Assembly: GCA_964537685.1 (NCBI GenBank)
Contig: CAZICM010000001.1
Span: 186,001-250,000 of the forward strand
From: CAZICM01 sp964537685
GTDB taxonomy: Bacteria > Myxococcota_A > Polyangia > Polyangiales > Polyangiaceae
Reading direction: 5' to 3'
Length of the DNA stretch: 64,000 nt
In this document: positions 17,493 through 25,051 of the stretch, in pieces
Position numbering within the stretch: the first letter of the stretch is position 1
Layout of the letters: the number at the start of each line of letters is the position of its first letter
The notes under the pieces: model-generated
What the model saw: only the letters and a program-made list of their open reading frames with translations
Database searches by the model: none
Told to the model about the DNA's origin: nothing
Translations under genes and position numbers: made by a program

Positions 17493-18215
17493 GTGCACGC
17501 TCGGGGAGTGTTCGAGCTGATTACGTGGGGATGGGTGGTTTTGCCCCTCCTCCACCTTGGATTGGTTTCATGGCTGAAAAGCAGAGGGTTTATGCATGAC
17601 CGCAAAGCGAAAGACGGCAAAGCGAAAGACGGCGAAGCGAAAGACGGCAAAGCGAAAGACGGCGAAGCGACTTCCGCCGCGCAATCCGAAGACCGGGCAG
17701 TTTCGGCGGCGCAAGAAGGCCGCGAGAAAATCCAAATCGAAATAGGGCCGGTGGCGACTACGCCCGGCCGCCATTGGGTAGGGGTTGCGGTTCCCCATTT
17801 TAACCCCGTGGCCCTCGGTGAGGCGAAGAACGCCGCGAAGGACGCAATCGAGGCCGCAAAGGGCGTGTATTGCCCGAGCGAAGGCGAAGCGATCCCGGGC
17901 GGCCTGCTTCTTGAATATTACGTCCCTCTGCCCGCGCCCGCTGTTGTGCCTGGAGTAGACGGGGATAGCGTGCCGTTGCCCGCCTTGGCGTCGCCGCGGG
18001 CGGCTCATTTTTTGGACCTTTTGCGTGATCCCAAAGTGCGCGCCGACGCAGTGAAAGAGGCCGCAAAGAGCGACGGCGTCAGCGATCTCTTGGACGACCT
18101 CGCGAAGCTCCAGGCGGCGGCCGAGCACCACGAGCGAACGCGGTTTTTTGCGCAGCTTGAAATGGGCGCGCGCGGCCTCGTTTGTGGGTGGTTTGGGTTG
18201 CGCCGCTATCAATAG
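17493..18215 (+). CDS. Single-TM protein with KAKDG repeats, function unknown
   Basis: A 240-residue product from GTG 17493. An N-terminal membrane helix (ELITWGWVVLPLLHLGLVSWL) is followed by a charged linker of 5-residue repeats (KAKDG/EAKDG). A cytoplasmic or periplasmic domain follows, ending in a predicted coiled coil (DLLDDLAKLQAAAEHHERTRFF). In-frame alternatives are GTG 17508 and ATG 17593; the last would lose the membrane helix. No family is recognised. It could be a membrane protein of the virion or a regulator held at the membrane. Confidence 0.6.
   Translation: MHARGVFELITWGWVVLPLLHLGLVSWLKSRGFMHDRKAKDGKAKDGEAKDGKAKDGEATSAAQSEDRAVSAAQEGREKIQIEIGPVATTPGRHWVGVAVPHFNPVALGEAKNAAKDAIEAAKGVYCPSEGEAIPGGLLLEYYVPLPAPAVVPGVDGDSVPLPALASPRAAHFLDLLRDPKVRADAVKEAAKSDGVSDLLDDLAKLQAAAEHHERTRFFAQLEMGARGLVCGWFGLRRYQ
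17604..17663 (+). repeat. 15-bp tandem repeat encoding KAKDG
   Basis: Four near-identical copies of AAAGCGAAAGACGGC, alternating first base A or G, in frame. They create a flexible charged linker after the membrane helix. Confidence 0.9.
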
Positions 18216-18249
18216 CTTTCAAAAAGACCGCAAGGCCAGTGGGTAGTGC

Positions 18250-18317
18250 CTTTTTGGTGCCTAGGCTTAGGCGCCGCTCCGATAAACAGCCCGTCGCCGG
18301 GCACCAAAAAGATTTTT
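18250..18317 (+). promoter_or_regulatory. Stem-loop with T-run before the virion operon (attenuator-like)
   Basis: CTTTTTGGTGCC (18250-18261) and its perfect 12-base complement GGCACCAAAAAG (18300-18311) flank 38 bases, which themselves contain a CCTAGGCTTAGGCGCC near-palindrome. The 3' arm is followed by ATTTTTT and then directly by ATG 18319. The form is that of an intrinsic terminator placed just before the operon, so late gene expression may need read-through or antitermination. Confidence 0.55.
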
Positions 18318-18318
18318 T

Positions 18319-18519
18319 ATGAACCACGCTTACTTTCTATCCATCACCAAGCAGGCTGTCGGGCTTGTGGGCGAAGTGTGTGACGTCGTGCAGGCACAAG
18401 CTCCGCAGGTCGAGGCTCGCGCAGAGGCCAAGCGTCTCTTAAGTGGGTTTGCGGCGTTTGTGCGCTTTAGCCCGAAAAAGGCCGCTGATTGGATTGAGCA
18501 GATCGGTGCGGCGTTGTGA
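18319..18519 (+). CDS. 66-residue helical protein, unknown
   Basis: A small product that looks fully helical (ATG 18319, stop overlapping the next start as GTGA). The ATG directly follows a T-run with no Shine-Dalgarno. It contains EARAEAKRLLSGFAAFVRF and ends in WIEQIGAAL. It is the first gene of the overlapping rightward operon, so it is probably a virion or assembly accessory protein. No family recognised. Confidence 0.5.
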   Translation: MNHAYFLSITKQAVGLVGEVCDVVQAQAPQVEARAEAKRLLSGFAAFVRFSPKKAADWIEQIGAAL

Positions 18520-18752
18520 GCTTGGCCCTCACGGTGCCCGGTCTGATTGCGGTGGATGCGTCGCGGTTGGGCGAGAAAATTGCGGCGAAGCTCTCGTCTA
18601 CCGAGGCCACGGTCACACTTGAGTTGTCTCCGGCAGAGGCCGAGGCGTTCGCCTCGGTCGTGATCGGCTGCGCGCGCGCGGCTGCGGGTGAGGAGGAAGT
18701 TGATTTTGCATGCCTATTAAGGGGAACTCTGAAAGCACGAAAACGAGCCTGA
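18516..18752 (+). CDS. 78-residue protein, unknown
   Basis: The start GTG 18516 overlaps the previous stop. The product has a hydrophobic start (LALTVPGLIAV) followed by a strand/helix pattern (ATVTLELSPAEAEAFASVVIG) and a basic C-terminus (RGTLKARKRA). The stop lies inside the next gene. Its tight coupling suggests it is real, but no family is recognised. Confidence 0.5.
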   Translation: MSLALTVPGLIAVDASRLGEKIAAKLSSTEATVTLELSPAEAEAFASVVIGCARAAAGEEEVDFACLLRGTLKARKRA

Positions 18753-19639
18753 AGCGCAGCGGGCATCCGCTTTTCCCGCTGGACCCTGAAAAGCACCAAA
18801 ATCAGGGCGAAATCGCTTGGATTTACGTCCGGCGCGGCGGCGTGACCGCTCCGAAAATTTTTAGCGCTGAGGAGCTCACCGATGAAGAGCAGCTCTACGA
18901 GCAGTTCGGGGGCGGCTCCTACGAGCTCAAGGCAAAAGACCGCGATAAGCGCCAATGGACAGCTAGTGCGCTTCTTACCCTTGCGGGCGCGCCGAAGCCC
19001 TTGGCGCCCCCGAGCGTCCCCGAGCGCGAGCCGGCAATTTCGTCTATGGATGGCTCGCCCCTACCCGCGTGGCTTACCCAAATTTTGCCGGTCGGCGCTG
19101 CGGTGATATCGGCGATTCTTACTCCCTTTGCCAACGCGCAAAAAGAGGCGGCAACGGCGCACGCTGAAAGCCTAAAGGTCCTTGCGGGCGTTCTCGGGGG
19201 GAGGAACAATGACGCTTTCAATTCCAAGCTTTTGGAGCTTGCTATTGCGCGCGGACACCAAGAGGGGAGCCCTGACAAAGTTTTGGATGGGGTTCTCACC
19301 ACGCTGCAGGCTGGAATGGAACTTCAAGCCGGCCTCAGCGAGCGCACCGCTGCGCGGGAAGGGGAAGGCGGCGAATCGATCTTCAAAGAAATTAAAGAAG
19401 GGTTTTTGGCCTTTTCGGCTCTCAATGCGCAGAAAGCGGCACGGGCGGCGGCCGTTCCTGCCGTTCCTGCCGCTCCTGCCGCTCCTGCCGCTCCTGCCGT
19501 TCCTGCCGCCTCGGCGCACAATCCCGAGGCCCTGTTCCTTTCTTTTTTGCGCTCAAAGTACGGTCCTACCGCCGAGGGAGCGAGTGACCGCGAGCTCGTA
19601 GAGGCTTACGCGCGCGAGTTGCGTCCGGAAGAACAATGA
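18710..19639 (+). CDS. Putative virion-associated protein with Ala/Pro repeat and hydrophobic segment
   Basis: 309 residues from ATG 18710, which lies 43 bp inside the previous gene. GAGGAGGAAG lies upstream. The N-terminal 90 residues form a beta-rich domain (WIYVRRGG, LYEQFGGGSYEL). A hydrophobic segment (WLTQILPVGAAVISAILTPF, about residues 122-142) could be a membrane helix. A helical region follows, then an Ala/Pro/Val linker. The end is a compact helical tail (LFLSFLRSKYGP). The position at the head of the virion module suggests a structural or membrane protein. I do not recognise a family. Confidence 0.6.
   Translation: MPIKGNSESTKTSLKRSGHPLFPLDPEKHQNQGEIAWIYVRRGGVTAPKIFSAEELTDEEQLYEQFGGGSYELKAKDRDKRQWTASALLTLAGAPKPLAPPSVPEREPAISSMDGSPLPAWLTQILPVGAAVISAILTPFANAQKEAATAHAESLKVLAGVLGGRNNDAFNSKLLELAIARGHQEGSPDKVLDGVLTTLQAGMELQAGLSERTAAREGEGGESIFKEIKEGFLAFSALNAQKAARAAAVPAVPAAPAAPAAPAVPAASAHNPEALFLSFLRSKYGPTAEGASDRELVEAYARELRPEEQ
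19450..19512 (+). repeat. 9-bp repeat array encoding (A-V/A-P)n linker
   Basis: Seven or so copies of G(C/T)TCCTGCC in tandem, giving an Ala-Val-Pro / Ala-Ala-Pro linker in the 309-residue protein. Confidence 0.85.
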
Positions 19640-20139
19640 AAGCGTTTTTCAAAGACGCATGGGAGAAGGCGCGCTATCTCGACGGGTGCGCGCGCCTTGA
19701 AGCGCTGCAGAGCGTGGTTTGTGGGTTGATTGGGCGCCTCGGCCTGCTCTCTCTTCCCCATCCTGTGCGCGCCGTGCGCTGGCATCAATGGGTACGCGAC
19801 AACATCCAATATGTGCGCGACCCTGGCCTTCGTGAGGAGCTCGCCGACTGCGCGACAATTTTGACCCGCCGCCCGCCGCGTGACGACTGCGACGGCAAAT
19901 GCCGCGTTTTGGTAGCGGGCGCGCTTGCGGCGGGACTTGAAGCGCGCATCCGGCCGGTGTTCCCCGCGCCGAACGATTTTCGGCATGTGCAGGCCGATCT
20001 AAGGTGGCCCGGCTCTAATCAATATCCAAATGCCGACGCTGACGGATGGGTGCCCGCCGAGGTTTGTCTCGACGGCGTGCCGCTCGGGTTTGGGGCCGAG
20101 CGGGCGCGGTGGCTCAATGGCCAGCCAGTTACGCGCTGA
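19636..20139 (+). CDS. Transglutaminase-like cysteine peptidase (virion candidate)
   Basis: 167 residues; the ATG overlaps the preceding stop (ATGA). The motif DDCDGKC (Cys85 the likely nucleophile) followed by a helix (VLVAGALAAGLEARIRPVF), then FRHV (His117) and DGWVPAEVCLDG, matches the Cys-His-Asp order of small transglutaminase-like proteins. Such domains occur in viral structural clusters, where they may cleave or cross-link proteins or attack peptidoglycan peptides. The exact target is unknown. Its end overlaps the start of the RadA-like gene by 23 bp. Confidence 0.7.
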   Translation: MKAFFKDAWEKARYLDGCARLEALQSVVCGLIGRLGLLSLPHPVRAVRWHQWVRDNIQYVRDPGLREELADCATILTRRPPRDDCDGKCRVLVAGALAAGLEARIRPVFPAPNDFRHVQADLRWPGSNQYPNADADGWVPAEVCLDGVPLGFGAERARWLNGQPVTR

Positions 20140-20845
20140 ATATCGATGCTGCGCTTGCGGCGCTGTGTCGGATTTTGATCCCTGCGTCGTGTGCGGCTCC
20201 GAAGCTGTCGAACGGCGAGCCGCGCGGGCGCCTCACCCAAGCGCCCCTGTTTTGCGGGCTGCCCCTTTGCAGCTTGGGCAGCCGCAAAAGATTCTTAGGG
20301 GCCGCGGCGAGCTCTTCCGCACCACGGGCGGCGGCGCACCGCGCGGGCGGTCCATCGTGGTCGTTGGCCCTGCGGGTGTGGGCAAATCCACCTTAGCCTT
20401 TGAGGCTGCCGCGTCCTGGGCCGCCGCCTCGCGCGGTCGAGTGCTTTGGTGCGATGCCGAAATGGATGCCTCTTTGTGCGGTGCCACGGCCTCGCGTTCG
20501 GGCGCTACGCCAAAGGAGCTTGCGCTGGTGGACCGCATCGAGCGGGCTCGATGGCGAGAAATTGCCGATGTCGCCGACCGCTACACCGTTTTCGCGATTG
20601 ATAGTTTGCACGCGCACGCGCGCACCGACGTCGCGCGCGGTGTTTTGATGCGCCGACTTTGCCGGCTTGCGGCCGAGCGCAGCGCTCTTTGCCTTGTGAT
20701 TGCGCGGCTTGCGCGCGCCGGGCATTTATCGGGCGCGCCTGACGCGGAATACGAGGCCGACGCCGTTGTGTACGTAGAAGAAAAAACCCTCTCTCAAACC
20801 AAATGCAGGTGGGCCGCTCCCTGCGTTGTCAAGCGGCGCGGATAG
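20117..20845 (+). CDS. RadA/Sms-like RecA-fold ATPase with N-terminal zinc ribbon
   Basis: 242 residues from ATG 20117; an upstream frame continues to 20030 but would lie inside the previous gene. The N-terminal zinc ribbon (Cys11/12, Cys14, Cys23, Cys26) precedes a RecA-fold domain. Walker A is GPAGVGKST (84-92) and Walker B is VFAIDS. The segment GHLSGAPDAEYEADAVVYVE corresponds to RadA's GxxxGPxxLEHMVDxVLY. It lacks the Lon-like C-terminal domain of host RadA, so it is about half the usual length. It is the only ATPase in the virion module. Possible roles are genome packaging or assembly, or recombination-dependent replication. The family call is good; the role is inference. Confidence 0.78.
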   Translation: MASQLRAEYRCCACGAVSDFDPCVVCGSEAVERRAARAPHPSAPVLRAAPLQLGQPQKILRGRGELFRTTGGGAPRGRSIVVVGPAGVGKSTLAFEAAASWAAASRGRVLWCDAEMDASLCGATASRSGATPKELALVDRIERARWREIADVADRYTVFAIDSLHAHARTDVARGVLMRRLCRLAAERSALCLVIARLARAGHLSGAPDAEYEADAVVYVEEKTLSQTKCRWAAPCVVKRRG

Positions 20846-22781
20846 CGCCTTTGCGGATGTCAATTTTTATTTTGCCCTGCCCTTCGCGCACCCTGTTCGC
20901 ATGCTGTACGCAAGCACGCCTAACGCGGCGGGTGCCTATCCTTTTGCAAGCTATGACGCGGCCGGGTTTTGGAGCGATCTTTGGGGCGGCGTCAAAAAGG
21001 TCGTCAAGGTGGCATCACCTGTGCTCGACGCGGCGAAACAGTCGCTAGCAAACATCCCCATTGTTGGCACCGCGACGTCGCTTGGTATTGGCGCCCTGCA
21101 GGGTGCGGCGGCCGGCAAAAAGTGGTACGACATCGGGCTTGACGCGCTGCAAAGCGCTGTGCCGGGCGGCGCAGGCGGACAGGCGGCCTTCGGAGCGCTG
21201 CGCGGCGCTGTTCAGGGAGGGCTTGGCGGCGGCGGATGGCGCGGCGCGCTTAGCGGGGGCCTTGGCGGCGGGCTGAGCGGTGCCTTGGGGGCCACGGCAA
21301 TGCGGCCCGAGCTTCGACAGCTTATCAGCGGCGGCGCGCAATCCCTGGCAAATCTTGGGCTTAGCCAAATCGGCAGCCAGCGTCCCGGCACCGCTTCTGC
21401 CGCTCCTTCCGGTGCTCTTTCACCTGGCACTGTCAACGCCATCAAAGCCCTGCTCAATCAGCCAGAGCTTCGCGGATTGTCCAATGCCGACGCCGCAAGG
21501 CGCTTGCGGCTCACTGTTGCGCACATTGAGGCCGCGCACGCCGCTATTTTGCAGCGGCTTCGCACGGGCGAATTCAAGCCTGGCAATACCGCCGAAGTGC
21601 GTGGCAAAAACACCAATCAGGTGATTGCCATGGGTGGGCGACCTCGCGCACCTGTCCCCTCTCCCTATCTTTCCCGGCGTATTCCAGCGTTTCGGCGCTA
21701 CACGCCTTTCGGCCTGCGCCGATTGCAAAACCTGGTCCCAGCGGTGCGCAATTTGCCACGGGCGCAGCTTGGATTGTTGGCCGTTGGCCGCTCGCCCGAC
21801 GCAAGCGGTTTTATGGGGAATCCGCTCTATTGGAAAGTGGAGGCAGGCGAGTACCCCGCCTTGATCACAAAAAAGATCACGGGCGAGCAAAAGCTTACGC
21901 AAAAGCTTGTTTTGGCGAACGGTCCTAATGGGTTGCCCGATGGACTCAAAAGAACCTTAGTTCAGACGGAATACGGATACAATTTTAGCTTTCTGAAGGC
22001 CGGCGATATTTTACGCCTGCCGCCCGAGTTTGAGCCCTTTTTACCAAGCGCTGGGCCTGCACCAGGGCCTGCACCAGGGCCTGCGCCTGGGCCGGCGACT
22101 TCACCCTCGCCTGGGCCTGGGCCTGCGCCTGGGCCGGCGACCTCACCCTCGCCTGGGCCTGGTTTGCCGTCCACGGTTGAAATCCCCGGGCTTGGCACCA
22201 TCGACGTTCCCCAGTCGATACCTTGGCCGCCTGCGCCTGGGCCTGCGCCTGGGCCTGCGCCTGGGCCTGCGCCTGGGCCTGCGCCAGGGCCGGGGCCGGG
22301 GCCGGGGCCGGGGCCGGGGCCTGTCATTGAGCCGCCCGGTGTTCCCGTCGGACCCGGCGGACAATCTCCATATCCCCTTCCACAGTCAGCACCCGCCATG
22401 CTTCAAGCCAGTGCGCACCTCGCCGCCTGGCATAAAGCCTATCCCAACGAGGCCGGAACCTCGCCGCCCTTTGGATCAATTCCTGGTGACATTGGCCCGG
22501 TGGAAACTGACCGATTCACCGTGACCCTTTCGGCCTTCCAGCAATGGTCCAACCAAACGCGGGGCACTGAACTACCCGAGGACGGGACGCTAGACCAAAA
22601 CACCTATATTGAATTGCAAAAGGTTGCGGCGGCGCTGTTAAGCGCTCCGACCGACCCAACGACCACCCCGACCGGACAATCTCCCGCGCCCGGCTTGCCC
22701 CCTGTGGCCTCCAAGCCCTCCAAAAAGAAGAGCGGCGGCGGCATTCTCGGTCTTTTAGCTTTGGCGGCGGCTTTACTGTGA
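20826..22781 (+). CDS. Cell-wall-binding virion protein candidate: LysM-like, PGPA repeats, PG-binding-like, C-terminal TM
   Basis: 651 residues from TTG 20826; ATG 20901 is a plausible shorter start. The order is: a Gly/Ala-rich helical region (ALQGAAAGK, then GLGGGWRG-like stretches, 60-190), a short basic region, then a LysM-like domain at about 330-400 (YWKVEAGEYPALI, ending YNFSFLKAGDILRLP). From about 410 there are two blocks of PGPA/PGPG repeats. A helical domain at 525-600 resembles peptidoglycan-binding domains (FQQWSNQTRG, EDGTLDQNTY). A basic linker and a hydrophobic C-terminus (GILGLLALAAALL) end the protein. It would anchor in a membrane and hold the cell wall, fitting a spike or DNA-delivery protein of a membrane-containing virus. 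Confidence 0.68.
   Translation: MSSGADSAFADVNFYFALPFAHPVRMLYASTPNAAGAYPFASYDAAGFWSDLWGGVKKVVKVASPVLDAAKQSLANIPIVGTATSLGIGALQGAAAGKKWYDIGLDALQSAVPGGAGGQAAFGALRGAVQGGLGGGGWRGALSGGLGGGLSGALGATAMRPELRQLISGGAQSLANLGLSQIGSQRPGTASAAPSGALSPGTVNAIKALLNQPELRGLSNADAARRLRLTVAHIEAAHAAILQRLRTGEFKPGNTAEVRGKNTNQVIAMGGRPRAPVPSPYLSRRIPAFRRYTPFGLRRLQNLVPAVRNLPRAQLGLLAVGRSPDASGFMGNPLYWKVEAGEYPALITKKITGEQKLTQKLVLANGPNGLPDGLKRTLVQTEYGYNFSFLKAGDILRLPPEFEPFLPSAGPAPGPAPGPAPGPATSPSPGPGPAPGPATSPSPGPGLPSTVEIPGLGTIDVPQSIPWPPAPGPAPGPAPGPAPGPAPGPGPGPGPGPGPVIEPPGVPVGPGGQSPYPLPQSAPAMLQASAHLAAWHKAYPNEAGTSPPFGSIPGDIGPVETDRFTVTLSAFQQWSNQTRGTELPEDGTLDQNTYIELQKVAAALLSAPTDPTTTPTGQSPAPGLPPVASKPSKKKSGGGILGLLALAAALL
22052..22325 (+). 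repeat. GC-rich 12-bp repeats encoding PGPA / PGPG
   Basis: Two blocks of CCTGCGCCTGGG-type units (22052-22166 and 22227-22325). The second ends in CCGGGG repeats coding PGPG. They form a collagen-like or polyproline stalk. Copy number may vary between isolates. Confidence 0.88.
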
Positions 22782-23563
22782 GCGCAATCGGACCTCTTGA
22801 AACGCACCGAGCGCGGTGGGTTCACACCGAGCCGGACCTGCTCGCTGTGTCTGAGAGCGCGCTCGCTCGGTGTGCAACGCGCTCGTGGGCTAAGGACGCT
22901 CTACGCGATCGTGAGCTTCGCGCGCTCATCATCCGCACCGTTTTGGCCGCTGCAGACATCAGCGGCGAGCCGCCTATTGCTGGGTCGGTTGTAGAGGTCC
23001 CGGACCTGTCGACGGTAGTTTTTCTCTCCGCCGAGCATCGGACCGTTGCGGCGTCTCTATTGCGCACGATCCGTGTTTTGGCGCTTGACCAAACGCCTGC
23101 CTTTCCCGTGGTAATCACCACCCAGGGAAAGCCGGCGACCTACGCCGAAAACGAAGCCGCTGGGTGGCCGTGGGCCGTGGCCGGAGTGGTGGCAATCGCC
23201 GGAATAGCTGCCTATTGTTACAGTACCGTCTTTGTCGCGGAACAAACAACCTACGTTTCCGACCGGGCCTTCAAGCGAAAGGACACCGGTGACAAGCTAA
23301 TGGAAACGCACGCCACCTTATTGAAGCTTGTTGAGGCGCACGCTCAGGCCGAGCGAGACGCGGGCCAAAGCCTGCCTTTTAACCCGGCTGAAAAAGCCGC
23401 GTTTGCAATGCTCGCCTCTGAACAAGAGGCTTTTCTAGCTTCCTTCGCAGGCGAGGCCCCAACAAAACCCCCAAAACAGCCCGGGGCCGGCTGGTTTGGA
23501 TTTGGCCTAGCGCTTCCGATGGTTGCGCTCGGCGCGTTGCTTTTTTTTAAAGGAGACAGGTGA
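22778..23563 (+). CDS. Two-TM membrane protein, unknown (virion membrane candidate)
   Basis: 261 residues; GTG 22778 overlaps the previous stop. A helical N-terminal domain is followed by a membrane helix (WPWAVAGVVAIAGIAAYCYST, about 128-148). A hydrophilic helical region comes next and a second membrane helix (WFGFGLALPMVALGALLFF) lies at the very end. No family recognised. Its position between the wall-binding protein and the capsid candidate suggests a structural membrane protein or assembly factor. Confidence 0.6.
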   Translation: MSAIGPLETHRARWVHTEPDLLAVSESALARCATRSWAKDALRDRELRALIIRTVLAAADISGEPPIAGSVVEVPDLSTVVFLSAEHRTVAASLLRTIRVLALDQTPAFPVVITTQGKPATYAENEAAGWPWAVAGVVAIAGIAAYCYSTVFVAEQTTYVSDRAFKRKDTGDKLMETHATLLKLVEAHAQAERDAGQSLPFNPAEKAAFAMLASEQEAFLASFAGEAPTKPPKQPGAGWFGFGLALPMVALGALLFFKGDR

Positions 23564-24033
23564 TGAAAAAGTCACGCATTAAAAGAATTTATCGTCGCGC
23601 CCGCGATATCGGGCGCGGCATTGCAAGCGGAATGAAGGGCGACCTCGCAGCGGCCGGCGGCGGCGTGGCCGCACAGCTCATCAGGCGCAATTTTATGATT
23701 CCGGCCGACGGCGAGACATCTTGGTTTACCGATAATTGGTGGGCCACTGGGTTGGCCTTGATTGTCGGCGGGTCAATCGTGCGACGATTTGTCAAGCTCG
23801 GCGGCCTTGGCCAATCGCTGGGGCATGGGCTGTGCGGCGCCGGCGGTTACGCCTTGGCCGAGGGCTACTACGCCGACGAAAAGCCGGCCGACGCGGGCGT
23901 CGTCGTTGGACGCCGGCCGTGGGCCGACGCCGGCGCGGTCGTCGAGCGAGTTTTCGAGGCCCCCGCTCTTGAAGCGGCTGGCCCTGTGGCTTTCGAAGGC
24001 GTGCCCTACGGCATGCCGGCATACGCTTATTGA
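23563..24033 (+). CDS. Small membrane protein next to capsid gene
   Basis: 156 residues from ATG 23563, with AGGAG upstream (GTG 23560 also possible). The very basic N-terminus (KKSRIKRIYRRARDIGR) could bind DNA or lipid. A Gly-rich region and one or two hydrophobic segments follow (WATGLALIVGGSIV, GHGLCGAGGYALAEG), then an acidic Ala/Val tail. Basic, membrane-inserting small proteins of this type are typical of inner-membrane-containing viruses. No named family. Confidence 0.58.
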   Translation: MKKSRIKRIYRRARDIGRGIASGMKGDLAAAGGGVAAQLIRRNFMIPADGETSWFTDNWWATGLALIVGGSIVRRFVKLGGLGQSLGHGLCGAGGYALAEGYYADEKPADAGVVVGRRPWADAGAVVERVFEAPALEAAGPVAFEGVPYGMPAYAY

Positions 24034-24058
24034 TTGTTGTTTTTTAGGGAGAGTACAA

Positions 24059-25027
24059 ATGGACGGCTTTGGACGTAGCGAGTACGGTATGCGCGATTAT
24101 GCCGACGCATCGGGAAACGTAGTGATGCGCCGCCCGAAAACAGCGGCGGAAACGCTCCGCGACGAATACATGGCCAGCGGAAAACCGCATTCGGTCATTC
24201 ACCGTAAACACCATTCAACGCGCGGGCTTGTTGGAACGATTGTTGATGTGCGGCCGCTGGCTCCGCAAGCGCCCACCACGGCGTTTGTGCTGTTTGCCCC
24301 ACAAACTGTGGGGTTTTTCAATTACGCGATTGGGGATGCGATTGACAGTGGGCTTGGGCCTAACGACAAAATCAACGCAACCGCCGCACAAACCAGCCTC
24401 ACCGACAAGCGGCAGACCCCGAATAGTGAGGACCTGGCCATTCACGGCCTATCGTTTGGGCAAGCGTTCCTGCGGGTGAAATACACTGAGGCGCAGATCG
24501 CCGAGGCCATCGCCAACTCTGGCGGCGGCTCCCTGAACGACGCAACCCTTGCTGCCCTTCAAGGGAAAATACCCGTCGCGGACCCCGGCAGCCTGATAAC
24601 TTGTCCTCAAATGGATAGTCCCTTTAATCTCAAACCCACAATGAGCGCGGCTTTGCGGCCCAACCTTGTTTTAAATGGGATTTGGGGCGGAAAGTCAAAG
24701 TTATATATTGGCATGGGGCATCAAATCCCATGGTCCGAGGGTATCCCTTATCAGGACGCGACGGGCGAGCCTGCGTTTTCGAATGCCTTCCCGATACCTG
24801 AAGGGTATATCTGGCGGCGCGCGGGCGTTGGACAAGACAGCCAGTTTGAAGTGCAGTGTGAACTTGTGCAAAACGTGTGCGTCCCTATCCAGTTCCCCTT
24901 TTCACCGCTTTTGGGCCAATTAAATCAAGCGGGTGTTCCGCAGTACCGCTTTCCCGAAAGGGTCATCGTGGATATCCAACTCGATATCCATGTGATCTCA
25001 TTTAGCGACGCTTCCACCAACACCTAA
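24059..25027 (+). CDS. Major capsid protein candidate (322 aa, beta-rich)
   Basis: Preceded by an AGGGAGAG ribosome site and a 25-bp gap, unlike its overlapping neighbours, as expected for a highly expressed gene. The sequence is beta-rich without catalytic motifs. A basic N-terminal arm (HRKHHSTRG) is followed by strands such as GTIVDVRPL, TAFVLFAPQTVGFFNYA, AFLRVKYT, YIWRRAG and RVIVDIQLDIHVISF. Length and composition fit double-jelly-roll capsid proteins (roughly 270-400 residues), but I cannot prove the fold from sequence alone. It sits between membrane proteins and another small beta-rich protein. Alternatives are a tail-like or single-jelly-roll protein. Confidence 0.55.
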   Translation: MDGFGRSEYGMRDYADASGNVVMRRPKTAAETLRDEYMASGKPHSVIHRKHHSTRGLVGTIVDVRPLAPQAPTTAFVLFAPQTVGFFNYAIGDAIDSGLGPNDKINATAAQTSLTDKRQTPNSEDLAIHGLSFGQAFLRVKYTEAQIAEAIANSGGGSLNDATLAALQGKIPVADPGSLITCPQMDSPFNLKPTMSAALRPNLVLNGIWGGKSKLYIGMGHQIPWSEGIPYQDATGEPAFSNAFPIPEGYIWRRAGVGQDSQFEVQCELVQNVCVPIQFPFSPLLGQLNQAGVPQYRFPERVIVDIQLDIHVISFSDASTNT

Positions 25028-25051
25028 CCGGCGCACGGCGCTTGAGGGGCC

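Noticed and set aside
17604..17663. Possible CRISPR-like repeat
   Set aside because: 15-bp units without spacers, in frame as KAKDG; a coding tandem repeat.
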